Source of the DNA: Mariprofundaceae bacterium
GTDB lineage: Bacteria > Pseudomonadota > Zetaproteobacteria > Mariprofundales > Mariprofundaceae
Length of the DNA stretch: 14,909 nt
Direction: 5' to 3'
NCBI GenBank assembly: GCA_015488125.1
Contig: WFOJ01000027.1
Span: forward strand, 1 to 14,909
Every line of letters starts with the position of its first letter. Positions within the stretch are counted from its first letter, which is position 1. Of this stretch, positions 1 to 7,336 are shown piece by piece. The notes under the pieces are model-generated. The model made no database searches, was not told the DNA's origin, and worked only from the letters and a program-made list of their open reading frames with translations. A program made the translations under genes and the position numbers.

Positions 1-60
1 CAAACCGTCCAGCCGTTGCGTTAGAATTGTAGAAAACAGGCAAAAAATTGTAGAAGAAAC

Positions 61-95
61 AAAAAAAAGGCTACACCATAACAGTGTAACCCTTT
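61..95 (-). terminator. Rho-independent terminator of the tRNA operon
   Basis: Read on the minus strand, GGTTACAC pairs with GTGTAGCC (eight pairs including one G-T, loop of seven) and is followed at once by eight T. The stem arms are at 84-91 and 69-76 and the T tract at 61-68. A-rich bases before the stem can extend the pairing into the T tract. It begins about 12 bases past the CCA end of tRNA-Lys, so it is the natural end of the tRNA transcript. Confidence 0.9.
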
Positions 96-103
96 GTTTT
101 ATA

Positions 104-179
<76 letters not shown>

Positions 180-219
180 ATGGGGGCGGATTCTAATTAA
201 AAAGAACCCGCCCTTCAAG

Positions 220-295
220 TGGGGTGGACGATGGGATTCGAACCCACAACAACCGGCACCACAAGCCGGGGCTCTACCGTTGAACTACGTCCACC
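220..295 (-). tRNA. tRNA-His, anticodon GTG
   Basis: On the minus strand the gene begins GGTGGACGTAGTTC and ends in CCCA. The extra 5' G (the -1 position, base 295) opposite discriminator C73 is the identity mark of bacterial tRNA-His and is visible here. The anticodon loop is TTGTGGT, giving GTG. The T arm GTGGGTTCGAACCCCAT is intact and CCA is encoded. It lies 40 bases before tRNA-Lys and 4 bases after tRNA-Arg on the same transcript. Confidence 0.97.
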
Positions 296-299
296 ATCA

Positions 300-376
<77 letters not shown>

Positions 377-386
377 AGATCAAACA

Positions 387-463
<77 letters not shown>

Positions 464-506
464 TTGACCTGCCCGCGTCGTCTCCTGCGATGTCGGCGGG
501 CGGCGC

Positions 507-535
507 ATGATGTCGAGCGATTGAACTGCCGTCAA
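507..535 (-). promoter_or_regulatory. Probable sigma-70 promoter of the tRNA operon
   Basis: On the minus strand a -35 hexamer TTGACG (530-535) is followed after 17 bases by CATCAT (507-512), which matches four of six positions of TATAAT. The bases just downstream, GCGCCGCCCG, are very GC-rich. A GC-rich discriminator is the known mark of stable-RNA promoters under stringent (ppGpp) control, so growth-rate control is a reasonable inference. Transcription would start near 500, a short distance before tRNA-Pro. Confidence 0.65.
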
Positions 536-572
536 GAAAAAAACGAACAGCGACCTTCAGACGGCACTGATC

Positions 573-600
573 ACATGCATGATTTGCAAATCATACATGT
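573..600. repeat. 28-bp near-perfect palindrome between nrdB and the tRNA promoter
   Basis: The core ATGATTTGCAAATCAT (579-594) is a perfect 16-bp palindrome. After one mismatched pair (578 against 595) the symmetry continues with ACATG at 573-577 and CATGT at 596-600. The element starts 38 bp upstream of the tRNA -35 box and lies 55 bp past the end of nrdB. No T tract follows on either strand, so it is a poor terminator. A binding site for a dimeric regulator is the simpler reading, but the protein is unknown. Confidence 0.5.
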
Positions 601-654
601 AGTTACAATGTGTTAAAGCCACCAGTCTTGGCAAGCAAAGCAGGCTATCCGAGC

Positions 655-1797
655 CTAATCCCACTTCAGGCCGCCGCCAGTCTGGTACTCTGTCACCCGG
701 GTTTCAAAAAAATTCTTCTCCTTGCGCACATTGGCCTGTTCATCGAGCCAGGGTAGGGCAGCTTTAGCGCCAGGGAAGGCTGCCTCAATGCCCAGTTGCT
801 TGCAGCGACGGTTGGCGATGAAGCGAAATTGCTGAATATGATCTTCAGCGGAATAGCCGAGAATCGGGGCTTGCAGCAAATAGCGGGCGTAATCGGCCTC
901 TGCGGCTTCAGCCTCATCCCACATTTCACGCATGGCCTGCGGCTTCAGGCTCATGTTTTCTTCCTGCAACACCTGGCGTACCACACGAATGCCAAAAGAT
1001 GCATGCAACACTTCGTCACGCATAATGTATTGCAATTGTTCCGCCGTGCCCTTCATCAGCCCGCGCCGTTGCAGGGCAAAGATTGGACTGAAGCCATTAT
1101 AAAACCAGCAGCCTTCAAAGACTGCGGCAAAGAAGGTATAAGCCATGACAAATTCTTCACGCTGCTGTGGATCACGCATGTCCGTACCGGCTTGCAGCAC
1201 CGATTGCAGGCGACGGTTGGCAATGCGAATCTTGTGGTTGATCTCCGGTACCACGCGATAGCGGTTATAGATTTCGGACTGGTCCAGACCGATGGTTTCG
1301 ATGCAGTGCTGATACGTCCAGGTGTGCAGTGCTTCTTCATACACCTGTCGCGCCTGATAAATTTGCAATTCCGGAGCGCTCATCTTCTCCATCACTGCCA
1401 GTCCGATATTGCGCATGGCGAGAATGTCCGAGGTGGTCAGATAGGCCAGCACATTTTCATAAACGTGACGCTCTTCCAGCGTCAGTCTGTGATGATAATC
1501 CTGTACATCCTGAGCCATGTTAATGTCCAGCGGTGTCCAGTGGTTCTTGTTGGCATTGATGAAATATTCCCATGCCCAGGGATATTTGAAGGGGGCCAGC
1601 TGGTTAATATCCGTCTGACCATTGATCACCCGTTTGTGCGAGGCATCCACCGCCTTCATGGGGATAAACCTGGTGTTGCACTTGTATGATTCTACATCTT
1701 CCGAACGTACTTCCAACGGTGCCTGCACATGGTTGTTCTGTGCTGTGGCAGGCGCTGTTTTTTTGCTGCCTGCTAATGGATCATCCCAGTTCCACAT
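655..1797 (-). CDS. nrdB: Ribonucleoside-diphosphate reductase class I, small (radical) subunit
   Basis: The protein (380 residues from the chosen start) houses the di-metal centre and radical used by NrdA to reduce ribonucleoside diphosphates. The ferritin-like ligands are all visible: D124 in TTSDILA, E155 and H158 in EEALHTWTY, E228 in VFEGCWF, and E262 and H265 in RDEVLHAS. The radical-bearing tyrosine is present as Y162, four residues after H158, so this is a tyrosyl-radical type and not the Phe-containing class Ic. The C-terminus FFETRVTEYQTGGGLKWD carries the Tyr and acidic tail that dock on NrdA. An ATG at 1806 would add three residues but lies only one base from the GTGAGG ribosome site. 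The ATG at 1797 is better spaced and overlaps the nrdA stop codon by one base (TAATG), which suggests translational coupling. No intrinsic terminator is evident downstream. Confidence 0.96.
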   Translation of the reverse strand: MWNWDDPLAGSKKTAPATAQNNHVQAPLEVRSEDVESYKCNTRFIPMKAVDASHKRVINGQTDINQLAPFKYPWAWEYFINANKNHWTPLDINMAQDVQDYHHRLTLEERHVYENVLAYLTTSDILAMRNIGLAVMEKMSAPELQIYQARQVYEEALHTWTYQHCIETIGLDQSEIYNRYRVVPEINHKIRIANRRLQSVLQAGTDMRDPQQREEFVMAYTFFAAVFEGCWFYNGFSPIFALQRRGLMKGTAEQLQYIMRDEVLHASFGIRVVRQVLQEENMSLKPQAMREMWDEAEAAEADYARYLLQAPILGYSAEDHIQQFRFIANRRCKQLGIEAAFPGAKAALPWLDEQANVRKEKNFFETRVTEYQTGGGLKWD

Positions 1798-4619
1798 TAT
1801 TGACATGCCTCACAATCAGGGTCGAGTATCGAGCATACGCTGGGAGCTTCTTCAGCCGTCTCCGGCGTTGTTGCTTCCTGCACTTTTTCCACATGCGTGG
1901 CTCCCATGGAGCGCAGGTAATAAGTGGTTTTCAGGCCGCGCACCCAGGCCAGCTTGTACAGATTATCCAGCGCCTTGCCGGATGGTTCAGCCAGATAAAG
2001 GTTGAGGCTTTGCGCCTGATCCAGCCACTTCTGACGGCGAGCGGCAGCCTCAATCAGCCAGCGGCTGTCTATTTCAAAGGCCGTGGCATAGCGGGCTTTC
2101 AGCTCATCAGGAATGCGTGCAATCTGCATCGCTGAACCGTCGTAATATTTCAGGTCACTGGCCATTACCGGATCCCACAGCTGGCACGCTTTCAGATCCC
2201 GAACCAGGTATTCATTCAGCACCATGAATTCGCCTGACAGATTCGATTTCACATACAGATTCTGGTAGGCAGGCTCAATGGACTGGCTGACGCCGCAGAT
2301 ATTGGAAATCGTCGCCGTGGGGGCAATCGCCATGGTATTGGAATTGCGCATACCGACTGTTTTGACGCGCTGGCGCAAAGCATCCCAGTCCAGTGTGCTG
2401 CTTTCATCCACCTGCAAATAATCGCCACGATGCGCTTTCATGGCCAGCAGCGAATCCAGCGGCAACACGCCCTGCGACCACAATGAACCATCGAAACTGG
2501 GATAGCGACCACGCTCTTCGGCCAGATCAGTTGATGCCTGAATAGCGAAATACGCTACCTGCTCCATGCTACGATCGGCAAATTCCACCGCCTCCATGGA
2601 AGCATAGGCAAGTTTCATTTTGTACAGCGCATCCTGAAAACCCATGATGCCAAGTCCGACAGGGCGATGCCGCATATTTGCATTGCGCGCCTGCGGCACG
2701 GCGTAGTAATTGTAGTCGATCACATTATCCAGCATGCGCATGGCTGTATCAATGGTCTTTTTCAGATGCTCAACATCCAGTCCATGCTCATTGACATGCT
2801 GCGCCAGATTGACGGAGCCAAGGTTGCAGACGGCAATCTCGTTGTCGTTGGTGTGAAGCGTGATTTCTGTGCATAAATTGGAGCTGTGAACCGTACCCAC
2901 ATGCTGATTGGTATAACGCAGGTTGCACGGATCCTTGAAGGTGATCCATGGGTGCCCGGTTTCAAACAGCATACCCAGCATCTTGCGCCATAAATCCAGC
3001 GCCTTGACCGTGCGCCAGAGTTTAATGCCACCTGCTCTGGCTTTTGCTTCACAGGCCTCATAAGCCTCATCAAATGCCTTGCCGCTTAAATCGTGCAGCT
3101 CAGGGACCTCATCGGGGGAAAACAGCGTCCATTCACCCTCCTCCGCCACCCGGCGCATGAATAAATCGGGGATCCAGTTGGCTGTGTTCATATCGTGCGT
3201 GCGGCGGCGTTCGTCACCGGTGTTTTTGCGCAATTCAAGGAAATCTTCAATATCAATATGCCAGGTTTCCAGATAGGCACAAACCGCGCCCTTGCGTTTG
3301 CCGCCCTGATTAACGGCTACGGCTGTATCGTTGGCCACCTTGAGAAATGGCACCACGCCCTGTGACTTGCCATTGGTACCACGAATATGCGCGCCCATGC
3401 CACGTACTCGTGACCAGTCATTACCAAGACCACCGGCAAACTTGGAGAGCAAGGCATTATCCTTAATCGAGCTGTAAATGCCATCAAGATCGTCAGCAAT
3501 CGTGGTTAAATAGCAGGAAGAAAGCTGTGGACGCAGGGTGCCGGAATTAAACAGCGTTGGCGTGGAGCTCATGAAATCAAAACTGGACAGCAGGCGATAA
3601 AATTCAATCGTGCGTTCTTCGCGTTCCACCTCATTGATTGCCAGGCCCATGGCTACACGCATGAAAAATGCCTGCGGCAATTCAAAACGGGTGCCATCCT
3701 CGTGGTGAATAAAATAGCGGTCATACAGGGTTTGCAGACCGAGGTACTGAAATTGAAGATCGCGCTCCGGTAACAGTGCATCAGTCAAACGATCGAGGTC
3801 ATATTGCCCCAGACGTGAATCCAGCAGTTCCAGGTCAATGGCCCGTTTCAGGTAAGCACGGAAATATTCACCATATACAACCGCCATATCGGCATGGCTA
3901 TACACCTGGTGCGGCATATCGAGAAAATTCAGTGCTTCATGACGCATATCATCAAGCAACAGTCGGGCGCTGACGCGGGAATAATTGGGCTCCTGCTCAA
4001 TCAGTGTTCGTGCCGACATCAGCAGAACCTTGGGTACCTCCGCCGCCTTCACGCCATCGAAGAGATGGCGCTGCGTCGCCGCCAGAATTTTTGCCGGATC
4101 GACATCATCCAGGCCCTCGCAAGCTTCCTCGCACAAGGCTCGCAAGCGATTCATATCCAGCGGCTGACGCGAACCGTCGGCATGCGTCACATGCAATACA
4201 TCGGCTGCCGGCTGTTTAGCTGCTTGCTTGCTATGCTGTTCGCGCAGTTGTTTGTGTTGTTCACGATAAAGCACATAGGCACGCGCCACTTTGTGATGCC
4301 CCCCGCGCATCAGTGCCAGTTCGACCTGGTCCTGAATATCCTCAATATGCAGATGCATGCCTTCCGGTAAATGGCGAAACAAGGCAGCCACAACAACACC
4401 TGTCAGCTTTTGCACAATATCGTGGATACGACGGGAGTTGCCGGCTGTTTCGCCTTCCACCGCCAGAAATGCCTTGGTGATCGCCAGGGAAATTTTGTTG
4501 CGGTCGAATTGCGTTAGCTGACCGTTGCGGCGAATCACCGAAAAGCTGGCGTCCTCCGTCTCACGTGGCGGTTCGGTGTAACCATCAGGGTCAACAGCAG
4601 AAAGGGGCTTTTTGCTCAT
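1797..4619 (-). CDS. nrdA: Ribonucleoside-diphosphate reductase class I, large (catalytic) subunit with two ATP-cones
   Basis: A 940-residue cytoplasmic enzyme that reduces NDPs to dNDPs with the NrdB radical. Residues about 25-120 form a canonical ATP-cone (VIRRNG, FDRNKI, then a KVARAYVLYREQ helix), the dATP-sensing allosteric domain. A second, more degenerate cone follows at about 142-230, an arrangement known from Pseudomonas NrdA. The barrel then shows C369 in SSCYLTT and C598 in AVCNLGS (the redox pair), and N581, C583 and E585 in SNLCTEI (thiyl radical and acid/base). The radical-transfer tyrosines are Y900 and Y901 in TTYYLRS. The tail ends DPDCEACQ with C936 and C939 for re-reduction by thioredoxin or glutaredoxin. 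An AAGGA ribosome site (4629-4633) lies nine bases before the ATG. Candidate NrdR boxes lie 130-180 bp upstream. Confidence 0.97.
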   Translation of the reverse strand: MSKKPLSAVDPDGYTEPPRETEDASFSVIRRNGQLTQFDRNKISLAITKAFLAVEGETAGNSRRIHDIVQKLTGVVVAALFRHLPEGMHLHIEDIQDQVELALMRGGHHKVARAYVLYREQHKQLREQHSKQAAKQPAADVLHVTHADGSRQPLDMNRLRALCEEACEGLDDVDPAKILAATQRHLFDGVKAAEVPKVLLMSARTLIEQEPNYSRVSARLLLDDMRHEALNFLDMPHQVYSHADMAVVYGEYFRAYLKRAIDLELLDSRLGQYDLDRLTDALLPERDLQFQYLGLQTLYDRYFIHHEDGTRFELPQAFFMRVAMGLAINEVEREERTIEFYRLLSSFDFMSSTPTLFNSGTLRPQLSSCYLTTIADDLDGIYSSIKDNALLSKFAGGLGNDWSRVRGMGAHIRGTNGKSQGVVPFLKVANDTAVAVNQGGKRKGAVCAYLETWHIDIEDFLELRKNTGDERRRTHDMNTANWIPDLFMRRVAEEGEWTLFSPDEVPELHDLSGKAFDEAYEACEAKARAGGIKLWRTVKALDLWRKMLGMLFETGHPWITFKDPCNLRYTNQHVGTVHSSNLCTEITLHTNDNEIAVCNLGSVNLAQHVNEHGLDVEHLKKTIDTAMRMLDNVIDYNYYAVPQARNANMRHRPVGLGIMGFQDALYKMKLAYASMEAVEFADRSMEQVAYFAIQASTDLAEERGRYPSFDGSLWSQGVLPLDSLLAMKAHRGDYLQVDESSTLDWDALRQRVKTVGMRNSNTMAIAPTATISNICGVSQSIEPAYQNLYVKSNLSGEFMVLNEYLVRDLKACQLWDPVMASDLKYYDGSAMQIARIPDELKARYATAFEIDSRWLIEAAARRQKWLDQAQSLNLYLAEPSGKALDNLYKLAWVRGLKTTYYLRSMGATHVEKVQEATTPETAEEAPSVCSILDPDCEACQ

Positions 4620-4751
4620 GCATTCACGTCCTTGGTAGATGATAGCGGGGATGATCGCACATCCCTTGGAAGAGGCGGCGAAGCCTAGCCGGAAAGCACG
4701 AGACTTTCACCCCTGAAAGCAATCAGACAGCCCTGAAAAAGACAGGTAAAC

Positions 4752-4767
4752 CTACTACATTTAGTAC
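4752..4767 (-). promoter_or_regulatory. Candidate NrdR box, nrdA-proximal
   Basis: Plus-strand CTACTACATTTAGTAC matches eight of the ten core positions of the known NrdR consensus (CwAtATaTwG), though the outer bases are poor. Its centre is 31 bp, three helical turns, from the second candidate box at 4783-4798, leaving a 15-bp gap. Paired NrdR boxes with that spacing are established for bacterial nrd promoters. The assignment rests on similarity and spacing only. NrdR itself is not in the window. Confidence 0.5.
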
Positions 4768-4769
4768 TA

Positions 4770-4775
4770 AGTATA
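4770..4775 (-). promoter_or_regulatory. Candidate -10 element of the nrdAB promoter
   Basis: On the minus strand TATACT matches five of six positions of TATAAT and lies between the two candidate NrdR boxes, so bound NrdR would block polymerase. The matching -35 position (TCAATC, 17 bases upstream) is weak. The 5' leader would be about 140 bases. Confidence 0.4.
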
Positions 4776-4782
4776 AAATATA

Positions 4783-4798
4783 ACACAATATAGATTGA
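4783..4798 (-). promoter_or_regulatory. Candidate NrdR box, nrdA-distal
   Basis: Plus-strand ACACAATATAGATTGA matches 13 of 16 positions of the palindromic NrdR consensus ACACTATATATAGTGT when W positions are allowed. It is the stronger of the two boxes and lies in a locally AT-rich stretch upstream of the nrdA start. NrdR is the zinc-ribbon/ATP-cone repressor of ribonucleotide reductase operons, so control of this operon by it is expected. Confidence 0.6.
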
Positions 4799-5003
4799 TT
4801 CCTTCATCTTATTCGTTTTAGTCACCCATATCCCTTCATCACTGCCAAAGTGCTCGCCTTGATGGCATAAAAAGCAGCCTGCCATGGTCGCTTGTGTGAT
4901 TGATATAGGCATGCGTATGCATGGCAAGGGTATGCATCAGGATGCACGGGTCTGGCAAGTGACCACCCTGGCAGTGACATGGACTGAGCTGTTAACACTG
5001 CCC

Positions 5004-5166
5004 GGGAGTCTGTCGGACTTTGGCAATCGTCGCGAGAAATAGCGGGATTGAGCCAAAGATACGACCTGTTTGCGGCGAATGGCAGCGCTATTTAACAAAA
5101 ACAGGGCGAAGATGTGGTCAATATCCGGTTTTTCGTAGTAGATTTGCCAAAGTCCGACAGACTCCC
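5004..5166. mobile_element. MITE-like element with 23-bp terminal inverted repeats
   Basis: Bases 5004-5026 (beginning GGGAGTCTGTCGGACTT) and 5144-5166 are exact reverse complements over 23 bp. Partial symmetry continues inward (TCGTCGCGAGAAA against the complement of the GTAGTAGA side, with a gap). An inner 8-bp inverted repeat, AAATAGCG and CGCTATTT, lies at about 5038-5092. The element is 163 bp long and carries no transposase, which fits a non-autonomous miniature transposon. I see no clear target-site duplication at the junctions (CCC on the left, AGC on the right). The parent insertion sequence family is not recognised. An alternative is a large structured RNA or cruciform unrelated to transposition. 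Confidence 0.65.
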
Positions 5167-5361
5167 AGCATGCGGCTCCTGGTAGCCCGCTCTGGAAGCC
5201 TGTGGGATGTTGTCGCAAGCGCAAATTATTGGTAGCAAGGTGCGACTTCGCGGCAATCACAAGGTTGAGTGTTGCAAGCGGCAACTGCCGATGATACAGG
5301 TCAATCCGGAATAGCGCAAACGTCCGGGTGATGATGCCAACTCTCAAGGTGAGGTTTTACA

Positions 5362-6660
5362 TTGGATCAAATTGTTATTCAGGGCGGTCGGGCGCTTCAT
5401 GGTTGCATCGAAAGCAGCGGCGCAAAAAATGCGGCATTGCCATTGCTGGCAGCCTCTATTCTGGCCGATGGCCCGGTGGTGTATCATCGTATTCCTCATC
5501 TGATGGATATTACCACCATGATGACCCTGCTTTCCTGGCAGGGTTCGGATATTACGTATGATGATCAGCATCGCCTGCATATTGATTCACGACCGGCAAG
5601 CAAACCGCAGGCTCCCTATGAGCTGGTGAAAACCATGCGTGCGTCTTCGCTGGTGCTGGGACCACTGGTTGCCCGTTTTGGTCGGGCAAGGGTCAGTCTG
5701 CCCGGCGGTTGCGCCATTGGGGCCAGACCGATTGACCTGCATCTCATGGGGCTGGAACGCATGGGAGCAGTGGTGCGCATGGAGCATGGCGATGTGGTCG
5801 TGGAAGCACCGCAGGGGCTGCTTGGCGCGCAAATTGATTTTCCACAGGTCACAGTGACGGGTACAGAAAACCTGATGATGGCAGCCGTGCTGGCCAAGGG
5901 CACAACCATACTGGAAAACGCGGCACGGGAACCGGAAGTGGTGAACCTCGCCGATGCCCTGCGGCAACTGGGCGCAGATATTGAAGGCGATGGTAGCAGT
6001 CGGGTGGTGGTTCGCGGCGTCGAACGGATCAGTGGCGGCGATATTCATGTCATCGCAGATCGTATTGAAACCGCCACCTATCTCGCTGCCGGCCTGATCA
6101 CCGGTGGTGATGTAACGGTCACAGATACCGACCCGACGCTGCTGGAAACCTTTCTTGAAAAAATCGTTGAGGCCGGTGGCAACGTCGAATGTGACGAGCA
6201 TCGGATTCGCTGTTACACCAGCAATCGCCTGCGCGCCTGTGACATCCAGACAGCACCACATCCGGGTTTTCCCACTGATCTTCAGGCCCAGTTCATGGCC
6301 TTGATGTGTATTGCCGAGGGAAACAGCGTGATTGCTGAAACCATTTTTGAAAACCGCTTCATGCATGTGCAGGAATTGTGCCGCATGGGAGCTGATATTC
6401 ACCTGGATGGTCATTTGGCAACCGTGCATGGTGTGAAGAAGCTGTCGGCAGCGCAGGTCATGGCCACGGATTTGCGCGCCTCCGCTTCACTGGTGTTGGC
6501 CGGGCTGGCCGCTACCGGTGAGACCACCATTTCCCGGGTTTACCATATCGACCGGGGCTATGAACGTATTGAAGAAAAGCTGGGCAAGCTGGGAGCCTGT
6601 ATTGAACGTCGCCATGAAAATTCGGATTCAGGCATACGGGGAGTAATGTTATATGCCTGA
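5362..6660 (+). CDS. murA: UDP-N-acetylglucosamine 1-carboxyvinyltransferase (MurA)
   Basis: The 432-residue cytoplasmic enzyme transfers enolpyruvate from PEP to UDP-GlcNAc, the first committed step of peptidoglycan synthesis. Family residues are all present: K22 in SSGAKNAALP, the catalytic cysteine C117 in LPGGCAIGARP (the site attacked by fosfomycin, so no Cys-to-Asp resistance change), D306 in HPGFPTDLQAQ, and the C-terminal RGYERIEEKL arginine region. The start is TTG at 5362. The next in-frame ATG is far inside the conserved fold, and AAGGTGAGG (5346-5354) gives a suitable ribosome site. It is the first gene of the operon and overlaps hisG by eight bases. The murA-his linkage is known in beta- and gammaproteobacteria. 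A rare start codon may hold its expression down. Confidence 0.97.
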   Translation: MDQIVIQGGRALHGCIESSGAKNAALPLLAASILADGPVVYHRIPHLMDITTMMTLLSWQGSDITYDDQHRLHIDSRPASKPQAPYELVKTMRASSLVLGPLVARFGRARVSLPGGCAIGARPIDLHLMGLERMGAVVRMEHGDVVVEAPQGLLGAQIDFPQVTVTGTENLMMAAVLAKGTTILENAAREPEVVNLADALRQLGADIEGDGSSRVVVRGVERISGGDIHVIADRIETATYLAAGLITGGDVTVTDTDPTLLETFLEKIVEAGGNVECDEHRIRCYTSNRLRACDIQTAPHPGFPTDLQAQFMALMCIAEGNSVIAETIFENRFMHVQELCRMGADIHLDGHLATVHGVKKLSAAQVMATDLRASASLVLAGLAATGETTISRVYHIDRGYERIEEKLGKLGACIERRHENSDSGIRGVMLYA

Positions 6661-7336
6661 TCATGTATTGACGATTGCCCTGTCCAAAGGACGGATTCTG
6701 GAGCAAACCATGCCACTGCTGGCTTATGCCGGACTGGTGGCTGATGAAGATGTGCAACGCACGCGCAAATTGATGGTCACGGGCAGGGATGCGCGGGGAC
6801 GGGCATTACGCTTTTTGATTATCCGCGCTGCTGATGTCTGCACCTATGTGACGCAGGGGGCGGCTGACCTGGGCATTACGGGCCGGGATTTGTTGCTTGA
6901 GCATCGCCCGGAGGTATTCGCACCACTGGATCTGGAAATCGGTCGTTGCCGCCTGTGCACGGCTGGTCCCGAAGCGCTGGTTGCCAAAGGCCTGCCGGAG
7001 CGTGGCACGCATATTCGCGTGGCCACCAAGTATGATCGTCTGGCGGCGGCGTATTACCGCAAACTTGGCTTGCAAAGCGAGATTATTCACCTTTATGGCT
7101 CCATGGAGCTGGCACCGCTGGTGGGTATGGCAGACCGCATTGTTGATATTGTCGAAACAGGCAGTACGCTCAAGGCCAATGGTCTGGTGGAGGAAACCAC
7201 GCTGTATGAAATTTCCAGCCGTCTGATTGTCAACCCTGCCAGTGCTGTCACCCGCCGCTCGATGATTATGCCATTGATCGAACAATTACGCGAAGGCGTT
7301 GCACAGCAACGCCGTAACCGGGAGCAAGAAGCATGA
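6653..7336 (+). CDS. hisG: ATP phosphoribosyltransferase, short-form catalytic subunit
   Basis: HisG joins ATP and PRPP to give phosphoribosyl-ATP, the first and feedback-controlled step of histidine synthesis. The 227-residue protein starts LTIALSKGRILEQ and has the PRPP-binding loop DIVETGSTLKANGL followed by EETTLYEISSRLIVNP. It stops there and lacks the roughly 80-residue C-terminal regulatory domain of the long enterobacterial form. Short HisG is known to need HisZ, a histidyl-tRNA-synthetase-like subunit, for activity and histidine inhibition. hisZ is not in this window. GGGGAG at 6638-6643 lies nine bases before the ATG, inside murA. The end overlaps hisD as ATGA. Confidence 0.96.
   Translation: MPDHVLTIALSKGRILEQTMPLLAYAGLVADEDVQRTRKLMVTGRDARGRALRFLIIRAADVCTYVTQGAADLGITGRDLLLEHRPEVFAPLDLEIGRCRLCTAGPEALVAKGLPERGTHIRVATKYDRLAAAYYRKLGLQSEIIHLYGSMELAPLVGMADRIVDIVETGSTLKANGLVEETTLYEISSRLIVNPASAVTRRSMIMPLIEQLREGVAQQRRNREQEA

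Larger units (their letters stand above)
4620..5361. other. Intergenic region between divergent nrdAB and murA-his operons
   Basis: This 742-bp stretch contains no gene I can support. It holds the nrdA ribosome site, the AT-rich nrdA promoter region with candidate NrdR boxes (4752-4798), and an inverted-repeat element at 5004-5166. GTATGCAT occurs twice at 4915-4922 and 4930-4937, with a related GATGCAC at 4941. A small hairpin GTTGC-loop-GCAAC lies at 5271-5285. The murA promoter must lie between about 5170 and 5345, but no convincing -35/-10 pair stands out. Minus-strand open frames at 4685-4927 and 4937-5347 cross the promoter and the repeat element and look fortuitous. Confidence 0.7.

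Noticed and set aside
796..1689. 297-residue plus-strand open frame opposite nrdB
   Set aside because: It lies wholly antisense to a well-conserved gene, has no recognisable domain and no ribosome site.
655..1797. Class Ic (Mn/Fe, radical-Tyr-less) ribonucleotide reductase small subunit
   Set aside because: The radical position four residues after the ligand His158 is Tyr162, so the usual tyrosyl-radical type applies.
4685..4927. 80-residue minus-strand open frame upstream of nrdA
   Set aside because: It runs across the AT-rich promoter region and the candidate NrdR boxes and shows no family features.
4937..5347. 136-residue minus-strand open frame through the inverted-repeat element
   Set aside because: Its middle is encoded by the MITE-like element and its ends by flanking DNA, so it is unlikely to be a real gene. 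A tiny remnant of a transposase cannot be excluded but is not recognisable.
5587..6429. 280-residue minus-strand open frame opposite murA
   Set aside because: Antisense to conserved murA codons, with a composition typical of shadow frames (many His and Cys).
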